This document shows positions 41,962-56,900 of a stretch of DNA of 64,000 nucleotides, piece after piece. The translations under genes were made by a program, and so were the position numbers. Below the pieces are notes generated by a model, which had not been told where the DNA came from, searched no databases, and saw only the letters and a program-made list of their open reading frames with translations. This DNA is from Maea johnstoni (taxonomy: Eukaryota; Annelida; Polychaeta; Spionida; Magelonidae), in contig OZ012694.1 in assembly GCA_963942565.1 (NCBI GenBank), positions 31,024,005 through 31,088,004 on the forward strand, read 5' to 3'. How positions within the stretch are numbered: position 1 is the stretch's first letter; each line of letters begins with the position of its first letter.

Positions 41962-44900
41962 CTGAAAGGTTTATCAGAAATAACACATTAACCCATAACT
42001 GCTCAAGAGTTACTCAGGAAATCAACATCTATTTTGCAAATAATACAATCAGGGACTTAGCCAGGATTTAGAAACTGGGTGCCTAAAATTGGCAACTGTT
42101 AAATTTTTGGGTGTACACATTTTTAAGGGAGAACACAATATACTCAGAATTCAACCATATACATGTATAGATTTATCAAAATAAGGCATGATATCCTTAT
42201 ACAATGTCATGGGAATACATGGAGATGAAAAACCTCAATTGTATGCATGAGATTGACATTTTAAGAAATTCCTCACAAAAATATTTGGGTGTCCTGAGGG
42301 GTGCTTTTTAAGGGTTTGAGTCCAAAAAGACACCCAGACGCCCTGCTGGCTAAGACCATGAATACAATACTACTTCCTAGGTTTAGTAGCTCTATCATCT
42401 TCTTTTTTAATATCTACCGTAAATTCTCGGAAATCTCGGCCGCCCTAGGAAACTTGGCCACTATAATTAATTCACAAAATAATTACTGGGGAAATTCGCC
42501 CACCCCCAATTCATCCATAGACACATTTCACCAAAATTCAGCATTAAGCAAATTTCATTGATATAAGAAAAAACATTTAGATTTCCAAAGTTTGCGATTG
42601 ATTTTAGATTATTAACGTTCGTTTCTAGTGCCCATATCCGCCAAAAGACGATCAGTGCAAAACCGGAAGTAGGTATCGTATTTCTGCGTGTAGAGTGGAA
42701 TACAGCTTGGGCGGCGCCATTTGGAAATAAGACTTGTCAACAAGTATAATTCAATGCGTAATTGGCATGCGGCAGCAAGAATAAACAAGTAAACAACATA
42801 CAAGGGAGGCAAGTTACTTTACAAGTTTATATAGCAGAGGAATGACAAGTCGATAGGTGGACAATAATGATTTTGTGGGGTAAAATTGTGTTCTAGTTCA
42901 CGAAGTTAGCGATCGATTTTCCATCTAGCTTTCGTTTCAATTCAATTGACAATTGATAATATCGGCCAAAGTGAAAGACATGTTTAAATTTACGAAGTTT
43001 CCGATTGATTTTAGATTATAAACTAACATTTCTAGTGTCCCTATATCTGCCAAAACACACTGGCTCTGAAACCGGAAGTAAACGCATCGATCTCATGGGC
43101 TGCGCCATTTTGGAAGTTGAACTTGTCAACAAGTTTAATTCAATGGTTAATTAGCGTGCGGCAGCAAGAATAAACAAGTAAACAACATACAAGGGAGGCA
43201 AGTTACTTCATTAGTATATATAGCAGAGGAATGACAAGTCAGGTAGGTGGACAATAATGATTTTGTGTACAAAGTTAGCGATCGATTTTCCATCTAGCTT
43301 TCATTTCAATTGATAATTTCGGCGAATTTCGGCCACAGTGTCTGAGCTTTGATCGCTATTTTTTGGAAAATTTTGGCCACCATCAGCCAACGAAAATCGT
43401 AATTAATAAAAAGTGTCCGAGATTTGCGAGAATTTACGTAAGTATCCCTGGGCTAGGGTCTAGTTTGTATGTTGAGCCCTGCTCTGACACAGTAAAAATT
43501 AGCACATGGTTAGCTGGTCCACTCAGCCAGGGGGGGCAGACCCCACCTTAACCCTTCCAATGCTCAGGCTACTTTCATCCAAAGAATAATGAATCAAATA
43601 TTTTTGGAAACCATCTAAACCATGTCATGTTGGTATTCATTGGATAGCTCTCACCGAGTGCTCTCAGATGAGTACCCATAAGCTAGGGTTTCAGTCATTT
43701 TTAAGATTGTTTGCATTATTTGGTATTGGCCAAATTAGCCACCAGCAGCATAAGGGTTAATAAAGATAAGATGAGAAGCACTTACGCGTTGGCTCCTCTT
43801 CTGACATGGACACATCTCGAGTCTTCTTCTCCACCACACCAGAGGGCCCAGCAGTGCTGGAAGTACAGAACAAATAGGAAGAGTCAAATGACTTTCCCCT
43901 AACATACACTGTACTGAGAGAGAAAACAGGAAAGTGCTGCAAACACAGGAAAAACTCAAATAACATTCATATGATATCATATTAAACAAAGATCTTCTAC
44001 TTGAATCCAAGTTCCCACCACTGCCAGCCTTCAAACCAGGGTCTGAAACTTAGTTTTCAGGCTAGGGGCCCGAAAAGGTCTTTTGATTAAAATAATACAT
44101 GTATTTATATTTCTTTTTCAGAAATAGAAAATTTGTAAAATGCTGGCCCTTTTTCTCTTATCATTTAATAATCTTTTACTTTAAACCTTGTATGAAATAT
44201 CAGATATGGATACATGAAAAAAAAATTTTTTTCAATATTTAGGTCATTGGCATGGTTTACCAGTGACTTAGCCAAGACCCGTCCTACCTGTCTTTTGGAC
44301 AGGTAGTTTCCTGAAAACCTCCTGTTTGGACAGGCAAAAATTTCTAAGATGATTTTTCAATTTTGACTTTTGGAGGGCAACAACCAAATACTTTCCTAAT
44401 AAACCATCTTCTAGGACATAGCTGAAGTGTAAATTGTCCTTTTTGACACACTAGGCTATTAAATGTAGCTGGTATAAGGATTTGAAGAAGATAGGTAGCT
44501 AAATCTGGACGGGCAAATTTTTTGAAATTGATGTTTTGGACAGGCATTTTTGAGATCCTAGCTAAGACCCTGTGGTTAACCATGATGAACTATACCATGA
44601 ACTTTATAATATGATGAACTATATTAGGTATAATTCAACTTCCCTGAAAGGAAAAATATTAACATAAAAAATTCAACACCTTTGTAGTGTTCTGACAACT
44701 TCAAACATAACTTAGTGAAGTAGCTGATTTTTGAAAAACATTTGAAATGGAATAGTTACATGTATCAAGCACTGCAATTTTCATTTAAACACTTCTCTAA
44801 ATATTGCTTTGCTATCAAGATATTTTTCATTTGTGTTACTGTCAGACCATGTGTAATATATAAGCTCAAGATGTGTGTTAACTGCCTGACTATTTTTTTA

Positions 44901-47900
44901 AATCTTTGAGACAAAAATATAATTTGAAAGACAAATATTTTTGAAGAAAAAACATTCATCTGATCACTATGAGGTTATATCTTTCAAATATTTTTATGAT
45001 ATCGTTCTTAATTTCAAAGTTACTGTCAAAAGTAGGGTAGACTCAGACAATTTCTTGAGGAACTCAAGCATGAATGGGTTAAGAAAATCAAAACAAAGGA
45101 TGTGCTTCAGTTTTGGCCACATTTGCTTTATGTACAACTTTCTGAATTATAAAAATGTGAACAAAAAACCTAAAATACTGCCATTTTAAAATGCAATCAA
45201 AATATCTTGAAAATAAGGGATATCTCCCAGTCTTTATCAAGCGAAGTATTCTGATGCAAGTATTTTTTTTCTTTGGTCTTACTTTGTGTTTTCTTTCACC
45301 CCTTCTACATTCTCATCTTCCCCTTTCTCCTTCTCTGAATATGATCTGGATTTCTTTTTCCTGTTGCGGCAAGATGAAGACACATTTCATTAAATCAAAC
45401 GGGCCTGAACGTTGACCAATTCATGTCCATAGCACCCAAAAAAGGCAGTGCTATCTAGGGAATATAATTATAATTCTAACAGAACCTTTTAGACCACTAG
45501 CATGTCATATTTCACCAAATTCCCTTGGTATATATTACTACCAATAAATTCCATCTTTTCTTTAACTCATTGGCAGATGTAGGAAAATACTTCAATGCAT
45601 TCTGACCACTGGTCAATGCGTTCTGACCACTGGTCAATGCGTTCTGACCACTGGTCAATGCGTTCTGACCACTGGTCAATGCATTATGACTACTGGTCAA
45701 TGCGTTATGACCACTGGTCAATGTTAGATCTGCGGCTGACACAGGAGTACTAATGTTGTGTTAATTCATACCTCACTTCAAAGATTTTATAAAACTTATT
45801 GCCACTAGGTTGCAATTTTATGATCAATGATCAGTAGCAGACAACCCATCGATTATCAATCATAATCAGTTCTTCGCAGTTTTTCAGTAATTGGGCACTA
45901 AAGGTCTTGAGCGTAAAACTAAGTTATAGTATTTGACAATTTTTGCTATAAGCACCCTTCGTTTTGAAATGTTTTTGTGGGTTGATTTCATAGCTGACAA
46001 CTTGCTGGTAATTTAGTTCTATTTTATGTCGCTAGGTGTCACCTTTTACGATTATTAAATATCAATATTGATTGCCATTTCGTACTTGATTATGATATAT
46101 TGGTGAAAAAGAGGCAACATATCGATTATCAGCCCAACACTAATTGCCACTAATACATACATACCTGGATGATTCTGCTTGTTCAGCGTACTTAATCCTC
46201 TGAAACAAAACAAAAATATCAAACTTCCATCTTCAGATCCTTACATTAACATAGGGCCTTGTGGACAGGGGAGATGAGCATCATTTGAACACTAAATCCC
46301 TTGAATATCCAACATCAGGAAACCAACATGTTTTGGGCAGTGGTGAAAATAGACAGTAGCCCACCGGTCCATTTCTACCAAAAATCTAAATGGGCTAGTA
46401 AAAGTCTATGTTTACTTGCCCAGAAAGTCTACTAAATATTCTGACCACATTAATTTAGTAAGCAGCACATCCAGTTTCAAATTTCTTCTACATTAGATTA
46501 TAACTGTCACAATTCAAAAATTTAGCACAATTAACCATGAATGTTCAGTTATGAAATAGCCGTTGCCTACCATTTTGGTAATCAAAGTGATATGCACCCC
46601 TAATTTTTTCTGGCGGGCCACTAGATTATTCATTTTGATGGACCGTTTGACAACCAAAGCTTAGCAAACTGTTTTCTGCACTGTTAGGGTAGGAAGTTCC
46701 GAAAATGTTCCTGTAATTAATTACAGACACATATTTGAAAAGATCCCCAGGCCACACAGAGATCTGAAATCGATGTTGACTTCCGTGTGCAATGCATTAT
46801 GAGTGTGGGGATCTCGGACCTGGGTACCAAAATGGTTGCCTGTTAAGACGATGTATGTGATAAACCGAGATCACATGACTTAGTTTATTTTGAATGTTTT
46901 TTTTTAAATACTGTAAATCACTTAATTAAAGCGGGAACAATAAGATCTAGCTCGGCCCATATGCGCTATTATAAAATCCACAATCTTTATTAAATTCTTA
47001 ATGAACTTGCTACTGCTGTTCCCGTTCACCGCTATATTTAGATCACGCTATCCAGGCCCAGGGCAGTAACGTAATTGGGCTGTATAAAGTTCACGTCGTA
47101 TTTAAGTGATTTACAGTGTAGTGGCTGAAAACGTGAAATACCAAGGCCTATTTGCGGGTGAGTAGGTATTTTTTTCAAAGAGGGTCGTCAGAATTACACC
47201 AATCTTGATTTATTTACGCTATTCTGCCCCGCAAAAGGTTAAACCTGACAATATGCACCCAACCACCGGGATGCCCCATTAAACCTAAAAGAAGGTGCGC
47301 ACTTTACACAAAGTTAAGGTCTATACATCATTTCAAAGGCCTGAACAAGGGGTGCGTCTTATGTACGGGCGTGTCTTATACACACAAAACCAATGTGAGT
47401 TTCTTTCAAATTGGGCGAGTTAAAGTCGAAATATGCTCGCCCATTGGGCGAGTGAACAATTCCCCACCCCTCAATATAAAAATTCCCACCCCAAACCCTT
47501 TGTTTTGAAAAATAAAAAGGAAAAACTAAGAACAAATGCTCACATGTCGTCGTCTTGTTTACACCCCGCCATTTGCAACAGGCTTCGCCTGACCTGGACT
47601 AGTAAGTTAAAAAATTCACTAGCCCAGTGGGCTAGTAATAGTAAAAATTATTCTTTATGACTGGCTCAGGCGGAGTACTCCCAGATGAGTACCCATTTCC
47701 CCAGGTTTCAGTAATTTTTCAGAATTTTTGCATCATTTCGTATTGGCCAAATTAGCCACCAGCAGCATTGGAAGGGTTAATGAAACTAAACTTCACCCAA
47801 TACTTACGTATGAATGTCTGATTCTGTGCAGCTTAACGAAGAGTTCTTTCTTGTGCTTTGTGCTGAGCTTCGCATCCCCACCATCAGTAGCGCTGCCCTG

Positions 47901-50900
47901 AATGCAACCAGCACAAACCTCAACTCTGAAAAGAGCAATAATGAGTAAGTACTACAGGCTCTTAGCCAGGATTTAGAAACTGGCTGACAAAAATTGGCCA
48001 TTATAAAATTTTGGGGCATCCTATTCTTCAAGGGAGACCACAGTATATTCAGATTACATCCATAAACATGTATTTACTTATTGAAAGAAAGCATATAATA
48101 TATAGTATACTTATATAATGGTATGGGAATTATATTGAGGTTAAAAAAATCAATTATATGCTTGACAATGATATTTTAAGAAATTACTCTTGACACAAAA
48201 AAGAATTGGGTGTGCTGCAGGGTGTGTTTGAGGGTTTGAGTATCCAAATGACGCCTGGACGCCCTGCTGGCTAAGACTATGATGTACTATTATATGCAGG
48301 AGGGAGGAATTGGTGACCCATTTGCATCGGGAGCAAGGACTAATAGCCAGGATATATAATGAATATAAATACTCACCCTGATGTGTCATCATCTTGTGCT
48401 GTGCTGGAACTACTTGTGTCCATGGCAGTTGCGTCGCCACTGCCTACTCCACTTGGAAGCCCTGATGACACCTCCTCCACCTTCTCCTGTTTCTCCAGCT
48501 CCCGCTGTGCTGCCTGAAAATAACAGCACCCTTGCACTACGAACACAATCACACATTTTCAGCATGCAACATAACTGCTTGCCCCATTGCAATTGAATTA
48601 GGCAAAAAACGATGATTGGGCAAGCAGTACAAGACCCTAAACTGCCACGCTCGGCAAGTAATGTTTTGGGCAGAGTCCTCGCAATGTGACTCACCTTTGT
48701 TTGAAAGAGTGGCGGGGTAAGTGGAAGTGCTGGAGGGGCAAGTAAACTTTAGGGGCAGCTTGCCCCACTCAGCAAGTAATGTTTTGGAACCTATGTTGCA
48801 CCCCAATTATTTTCTTTTTGGAAAAGGGTTCACCACCTCCTTTTTTTAAAGATGGCTCAGACATATAAGAAGGAGAGCTTTTTATGTAGATGAGGACTAT
48901 CAAACTCTTCAAAGTAATCTCTCCCTGTAATTGGGCGACAGACAATAAAGACTTAGAGAAAGAAACAAAGGTTTTCAGTGGTTGCCCCCGTTTATAGAGG
49001 AATCGCATAACTACTCGCCGCGGCATGGGATTGAACTCTGGACCCCATGCCTCCCAGCACTCGTGCCACTGCGCCATGGAATCACATATGCTGCAAGACT
49101 TAACCCATTCACACTCAGAGTTGCTCTAGAAAGTATTGTCTGCTTCTCTCATACTTTTGAAAATAACTTGGAAATAAAACTAAAGGAGAGTTGTTGTTTG
49201 AATACTGGTCAACATTTCTCCTTCAAATGTTTTCCAGAAAATGCTTTTGTAAATAATTGTAGGCTCTGTTAAAGGATGGCGTTTTTTAAGATATTAATAG
49301 ATGAAGGTAAAGTACATGTATTTTTAATGAAAGGAGCATGAAATATATTTACATAATTTGTAAATTGCAATTTTGATAAGACTTCTTTCCTACTTAAACT
49401 TACCTTAACCAGATATGGCTGTGGGAATTTTTCGAACACTAAGGACAGATACTGTATAGCTTTGTCTGTGAAACTTGAATAGCTGTTTTTCTTGAGCACA
49501 GGATTGTCCATATCCTCTTCATCTATGATTTTCTCAAGCAAATCATGCAATTTCTGAAATGAAGGCAAAAAAATATAACAAATATTTTTAATCTGGCAGA
49601 GATACATTTAAGATTTCTTCTTCCTTATCATTATTATACAGCTCCTGTCACATCTTACCGGTCCCGTAAATTGTGACAAGGTTTGGGTTACTAGTACTGG
49701 CTTGCATTTGAGAGCCTTATGATCATGCTGTAAGCGTTTGGTATTGCTAGCTCAGGGTTAGTCTGAGGGGTGGTTACAATTAAGGGCTTTGAGACCAATC
49801 TATGCAATGCAGGATTTAAAGATGACAAATAGAAGCTAGATTACAATGCATGTATATGCTTTATTACTTACTTATCTACAAATACATGGATCAGCTTATG
49901 CTAATTGGGTGAATTAAGAACCCCACTGGCCCGGCCCCCTACAAGGTGCATACTGTCAAGCCCAGACTGCAAAAGGCAGGCGGGCTCAGCCTCTAAATGA
50001 TGACCAAGAGGGCAGAGGGCTAGAGCAGTAGCTAGTGATAATACATTTCAAATCACAAACAGGATACAATAGATCCCTGTTACACATGCAAGCTGTGCTG
50101 GCATCAATGTTGTATAATCTGACTGTAAGGCCATTAAGCAAATGAGTGTCAAGTTACTGGAAATTTCAGAGTGAATATCTCTGAAGTAACATCTAGCTCT
50201 ATTTGTCATTAATGACTTCTTGAGAGAGTCTAAATTATTGTATTTACTGGGGTACGGACAGTTGCCCACCGGACAGTTGCCCACCGGACAGTTGCCCACC
50301 GGACAGTTGCCCAACGGACAGTTGCCCACCGGACAGTTGCCCACTGGACAGTTGCCCACCAAGCAAATGAAAAGTAGGACATTTGCCCACCAAAATTGTT
50401 ATAAATACATAAAGTTATAGGAATGATATATAAATAATACAAACAACTTAGTTTACATTCTTACAAGCATAAAGTGCCTGCAACAGATTTTATTACAAAC
50501 AAGCAGAACTTATTGCATATAAATGCAACTTTAAGTGTCTTTTAGTACAAACAAAGGCTTGATTACAAACAAGCAGAACTTATCACATTATTACAAACAA
50601 AAGCTTTATTACAAACAAGCAGAACATATAAATGCAACTTTTATCAATTACCAGTAAGTCTCATTTAGTCCACAAATGTTTTACGCGTCAAGCCTGATGG
50701 TTGCACCAAGCCATGTACTGACCCATGTAAACTATCAAAACATTATATATAAATATTTAGGAAAAATATCAAAAATATTTATTTATAAATATTTTGGCGG
50801 GCAAATGTCCTACTTTTCATTTGCTTGGTGGGCAACTGTCCAGTGGGCAACTGTCCGGTGGGCAACTGTCCGGTGGGCAACTGTCCTACACTCGTATTTA

Positions 50901-53900
50901 CTATAGATTTTCAGGAGGCATATTTTGTGGTACACCAGCAATTCTGTGTAGAACTTAACAAGCTGAATTTACAATAAACCAATTACCATTTAAATTGTGG
51001 TTGCTACAATAACCGACCAATGTAAGAGCCTCGCATATGTTTGATCATTAAAGAGGTACTCTAAACATGATTTACTCTGCAAAAAAAACTTATAACAGCC
51101 TTACAGTCAAACACTGACGAAGCTGTGACTCTTCTATATAATACTCACTCTTTTTTCTCCTTGGGACAATTTGGTTCGGAATAATCTCTTCTTAACTTCA
51201 TGTGCAAGGTTAAAGTCTCCTTCGCGACAGGGTACATAGACAGCCTACAACACGCACAATTTTTCAACAACATTTTGAAGAATTAATATCTAATACATCA
51301 ACAAGTTGTCAAATCTTTTGATTGCAAGCATAATACCAATCATTATTTGTCACAAATTTCTATAAAGCATATATACAGAGAAAGGCACTGTAACATGTTT
51401 GTTTCCACATTCAAAAGAAGTGTTTTTATTGATTGGTATTTCAGGGTTAATTACTTAAATGGCATTTGATCACAGACAAACACAGGAGCACGATCCCAAC
51501 GCTGAATGGTCTCTTTTATGTGCTTACAGTAAAGACATTAGACATATATATACAAAACGCAATTTTAGATCAAGTGTATTAATAATTACTCCTTCAAGCA
51601 TAGTGCTCTAGATATTTATTGAACATCTCAAAATGAATCTTGTATTTAAGCTCCTCGAAGTGGAGAAGACATACATAAGGCCAACATGATGTGGATGGCA
51701 TTGATTCCTATTATAAATTCAAACCAAATTGAGATATGGGTATATATTTGTTACCTCAGCTTTAATGAGTAGTTGAAATTTGGTCATGTCGGCGTTTGGT
51801 AAGGAGTCTGTCGGCAGATCTTTGACCAAGTCCAGGAGCACCTCCAGAACGGTCCCTTCCTGGGCTGGCTCGTATTTCATAAGATAGTTCTCACCATCAG
51901 CGAGGTGGCACAGCATCAGCAGGAAGTTCATCTTCCTCTGAATTCTCTCCTGTGCGCTATCTGCCATCTGGATCACAACTGAAATGAAAACAGGAAATTG
52001 CTGTGGAGCTTCTTTACATTGATATCACAGTGTTAATAAAATGAGTAGTTGCCCTCCCTCAAAAGTGACAAGTTCATAACTTGGACAAAGCAGACTGGAA
52101 AAATGTATACAAAATACTCACCAGTGTCTTAGCCAGGATTTAGAAATTGGGTGCCTAAAATTGGCAGTTGTAAAATTTTGGGGCGTCCAAATTTTAAGGG
52201 GATCACAATATGTACATGTAATCATATTTCAACCATAACCATACATGTATAAATTCATCAAAATAAGGCATGATATCATTAAACAATGTCATGGGAATTT
52301 TAAGGAGATGAAAAAAATCAATTATAAGCTTGAGATTGGGATTTTTAGAAATTCCACACAAAACTATTTGGGTGTCTTGAGGGGTTCTTTTTAAGGGTTT
52401 GGTGTCCAAAAAGGCACCCAGACGCCCTGCTGGCTAAGACCATGATACTCATGCATCATCAGATTGACAAAGAAAATCATGCCCCACTTACGCCCTCGGC
52501 TATAGTCTGTCTGACTTGAGTTTGGCAAACGCTTTTTCCACTTTTTGTGACAAAATGTTCAAGTTTGCCATCCAAACTTGGCAAACCAATTTGGAACACA
52601 ACTATGTATATCAGTATATGCATAAACATACTTTTTGTCTCAACTCCACAAAATGTTGATCTTGCTCATTGGTTTCCATTGAAAAATTCTCCCATTGCCA
52701 AAATTGATTAAAAGCTGATAATTTACTGATGACATGGCTATAGACCCATGTGTGCAGAGGGTCAATGACAATGAGACTGACAAAGTTCATAGACCCGTGT
52801 GTGCAATGGGTCTATGAGGCTCCTAAAGTACATAGACCCATGGACGCAAGCCGCAAAGGGTCTATATATGACTATGAGCCATTACTTTTACACTTTTGCC
52901 AGGGGCAGGGTGGGCATACTGGGTTTGGGGCGTAATGTGATTTTGGGCGTAATGGGCTCTGTTGCTCATGAATGGAGTTATGTACAATAGTGCCATTTGC
53001 CATTAAAATACCAAGTTGGCCAGGTTAGGCCACACAAACCTATTTATTTGACATATGATAGCTTGCGCAGTGAGCCGGCCGAAGGCCGGCGTAGCGAGCG
53101 CTTACGGTATGCAGAGTAGTATACTGAGGCAGGTTTTTTGGTGTTGGCGTCTGTCTGTTCGTCTCTAATGTCTCGCTCGCTTGATGATAACCTCGCGAGA
53201 AATGAGCATAACTTTTTGCTTAAAGACCACATTTTGCTGCCAGATATTTTCATGTTTTAAATAAATATTGCTTAATCAAATAATAAATATGGATTGTTTC
53301 CTTTGATTCCAAAATCGTAACTTGGATGTTCACGGTAAAAATGACTTTACTCGTCTTTCCGTGAATCGATTTCAATGCAGTTTAAATCGCTACAACCGCC
53401 ACAAATAGTTCTACATGTCTCTTAATTCTATTTGAAATCTGTCGTGAAATGACGATTTTGCAACAGTTTGAGGTCGTAGTAATTTTTATGCCATATTTTC
53501 GGTCAATCTCTACGCATACTGTGTGTGGTTATTGCACAAATATGAAGCTCATATCAAGGGGCTTCCAATATGTTTCAGCGAAGTTCAAGTAAAGAATGAC
53601 GTCACGGATAACAATAACAAACACTTTGTGACTGCATTGGAAGGGGAATGCAGAAATATCATCGAGCTGCCCGAGCATTTAAAGCTTTGCTTTCTCATCA
53701 TATTAGCTCGCGCAGTGAGTCGTCCGAAGGCCGGCTCAGCGTAGCGAGCATTTACGGTATAGATAGTTACTTTGTCATCTTATTGCATTGCAATAATAAT
53801 ATGACAAAACAGGGGGGATTTGAGGGGTTTGTCCGAACCCCCCCTGGCTGGTGAGTCATTTTGTACAACCACGCCACCTGTGGACAAACATCAAAACTAA

Positions 53901-56900
53901 TTGTTTTTCCTGCCTCGGCCACCAGTTGCAATTTGCAATCCTGTCCATGTCATTTGTTTCCCCAGGCCCTTAGGCAACAGGCTGATTGGTGTCAGCCAGG
54001 TATAGATCACTTGATTCCTTAGTCTAGCAGATACAGAATTACAGTCCAGTCGTTCGCAGACTAAGAACTAGCTTGGAAAACCTGATGTTTATTAGGGGAG
54101 GGGGGGGGGGGGTTCGTTGCTACTCAAACTTCTAGATCAATTGATTCCTTAGTCCCGCCAGAGATATAGGTCACTGGTCCAGCGGATACAGACAGTCCAG
54201 TCCAGTCGTTTGCAGACTAAGAATAGCTTGAAAAACCTGATGTTTGTTAGGGAGGGGGGGGGGGGGGGGGGGGGGGGGTCTTTGATTCTCTAACTTCTAG
54301 ATCACTTGATTCCTCCAAGCCCTATGGAAAATACCTAACTAATAGCCAACAGATACATAAATAACCACATCCTAACACCTTTTGAGGTGGCTTAACCCCT
54401 TTGCATCTGAGTGCAAAAATGATCAGACAACTTTGAGCGTACCTCATCAAGTAGAGTATTAGTTGCAAAAAGGTTGAATAGAAATGGTTCAGCCAAATTA
54501 GAAAAAAAATGAAAGTGTTGATTTCTGAGAATTCGACGAGCGCAGGCGGGGAAATTTACTGAATGACTCTCATGACTGGTGTTTAGTCATATCACAAATG
54601 AAAGAGTCTGTCTCCAATTGAACCCCCCCCGCCCCCCCCCCCCCCCCCAAATGCATGTATCGCAATTATGCTAACATCAATCAAGCATAGTGGGCAAAAG
54701 TTCTTCCCCTCATCCCCAGGGTGTTCACATTGTTAAATCTCTCCAAAAGGTAATATATATTTCTAAAATGTTTGAAAGTGCAAGAGGTCCATTCAATCTT
54801 GCGACCAAAAAATAGGACAATGTGGCCATCACCAAATCCGATTTTGCATATCATAATTTATATGAAATATTGCGTTTCAATTAAAATTTCACTCTCACTC
54901 TATTATATATTTTGTTATATCTATTACGAGATTATTATTTTCTTTTATATCTCTTATGAAATTATTATTTTTAGCTCTCTGCAGTTGACACCTAGTGGTG
55001 TTTTCATAAATAATTGTGAGTTGCGCCACCAAGTGTCACTTTTCGGAACTACATCGAACCCCCCCTTCTCAAATCCTGGATCCACCCCTGCAAAATAAGC
55101 GTCAATTAGTGTCAACATTTTACCGATTCCGGAATCAGAATGAACGCTATGAGATTTTATAGCGATCTTTTCCATGGAATCGTCGATACCATCCGATTCC
55201 TTGTATCGATTACACTCCTAGTATAGTGTAATGGCAGGATACATACTGAGGCAGGTTCTTTGGTGTTGGCGTATGTCTGTTCGTCTTCTCTAGTCTCGCT
55301 CGCTTGACAATAAACTCGCGAAAAATGAGCATAACTTTTTGCTTTAAGAGCACATTTTGCCGCCAGATCGTTTCATGTTTTAAATATTTCTTAATCAAAT
55401 AATACATTTGGATTGTTTCCTTTAAATTGTATTGAAATAACGTTTTGGTCGCCGACTATCGTGCAACACGCGCGGAACTATGCAACAACTGAAACATACA
55501 TGCTCACGTGCGACAAATGCTGACGTCATAAAATGACATCATGTTACGACGGAATTCCGCGGATTCCAAAGTCGTAACTTCGATGTTCACGGTAAAAATG
55601 ACTTTAATCATCTTTCCGTGAATGGATTTCAATGCAGTTTAAATCGCCATAACCGCAACAACTAATTCTACATGTCTCTTAATTCTAGTTGAAATATATC
55701 GTGAAATGACGATTTTGCAACAGGTTGAAGTCGTAGTAATTTTTATGCCATATTTTTGCTCAATCGATCGTTACGCATACTGTGTGTGGTTATTGCACAA
55801 ATTTGAAGCTCATGTTAAGGGGCTTCCAATATGTTTCAGCAAAGTTCAAGTAAAGAAATGATAACTATAACAATAACAAACAATTTGTGACTGCATCTGA
55901 AAGGGAATGCAGAAATATCATCCAGCTGCGCGAGCATTTAAAGCTTTGCTTTCTCGTCATATTACCAATAATGTTAATATATAAAATGAGTATTAGAGTC
56001 GGCCCCGGCTAGTATACATCCTGATACAGGCTGTATTCTGGGCCTGGGGTAGTTCATTAACAATAAACTCTAAAGACGGCTCGTTTTTTTGGTCCAGATT
56101 TGATTTGTCACCCTCTTTAGAGTTTATTGCAAATCCTATCAAATCAGTTGCGCACTGGGCTCTGAGTACACTTATGTTGATTTGTCCCAGTGAATGGTAT
56201 TCCCCAACGTCCTCCACTGGGCTTTCGTTACGTACCTCTAAATTGACTAATTTCGCCACTCACACAACGTCCGATATTGTGTTTTAGAAGCACAAAACCT
56301 TTTTTTATGACCTGTGACTTGCAAGTGTGTTTGGCATCCTCCATCTTGGGTTACAGGCTCTCGCGAGATTTCACCTGATCACGCGATAGTATAGTTAGAG
56401 CGTGCAAATGTAAAACTTGGAATGGTACATTAGATGGAAAGTTATTAATAGTGGAATAGTACAGTCACCACCAGAACCATTAACTAATTATTCCATGTCA
56501 TTCCGCGTTTTACAGAACCCGAAATTCGTAATTAGGTCGGAAGTGACGTATCGTAGACTATTCAGCCATCTTTGGGAGGTTATTTCACCAGCTGATTCAG
56601 AGTCTTCGTGTTTCACGCCTGAATAAAGGATTTATAGCTCGCGTAGTGAGTCGGCCGAAGGCCGGCTCAGCGTAGCGAGCATTTACGGTATATATATAGT
56701 GTAATGGCAGGATACACACTGAGGCAGGATTTTTGGTGTTGACGTCTGTCTGTTCGTCTCTCGTCGGGCTCGCTCGCTCGACCCTGCTCGCTCGATAACC
56801 TCGGAAAAATGAGCATAACTTTTTGCTTTAAGAGCACATTTTGCCGCCAGATCGTTTCATGTTTTAAATATTTCTTAATCAAATAATAAATTTGGATTGT

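Noticed and set aside
41664-42071. Plus-strand 135-codon frame
   Set aside because: It is antisense to TERF exon 10, whose Myb domain is clearly the real product.
55993-56259. Minus-strand 88-codon open frame ([12 protein letters not shown]...)
   Set aside because: It begins at a GTG preceded by a stop, and the candidate exon at 56236-56344 reads a different frame; no domain recognised.
56417-56626. Plus-strand 69-codon frame beside the second TCTCGCGAGA
   Set aside because: It lacks an ATG start and is closed by a stop just upstream; no homology visible, although divergent transcription from the motif remains possible.
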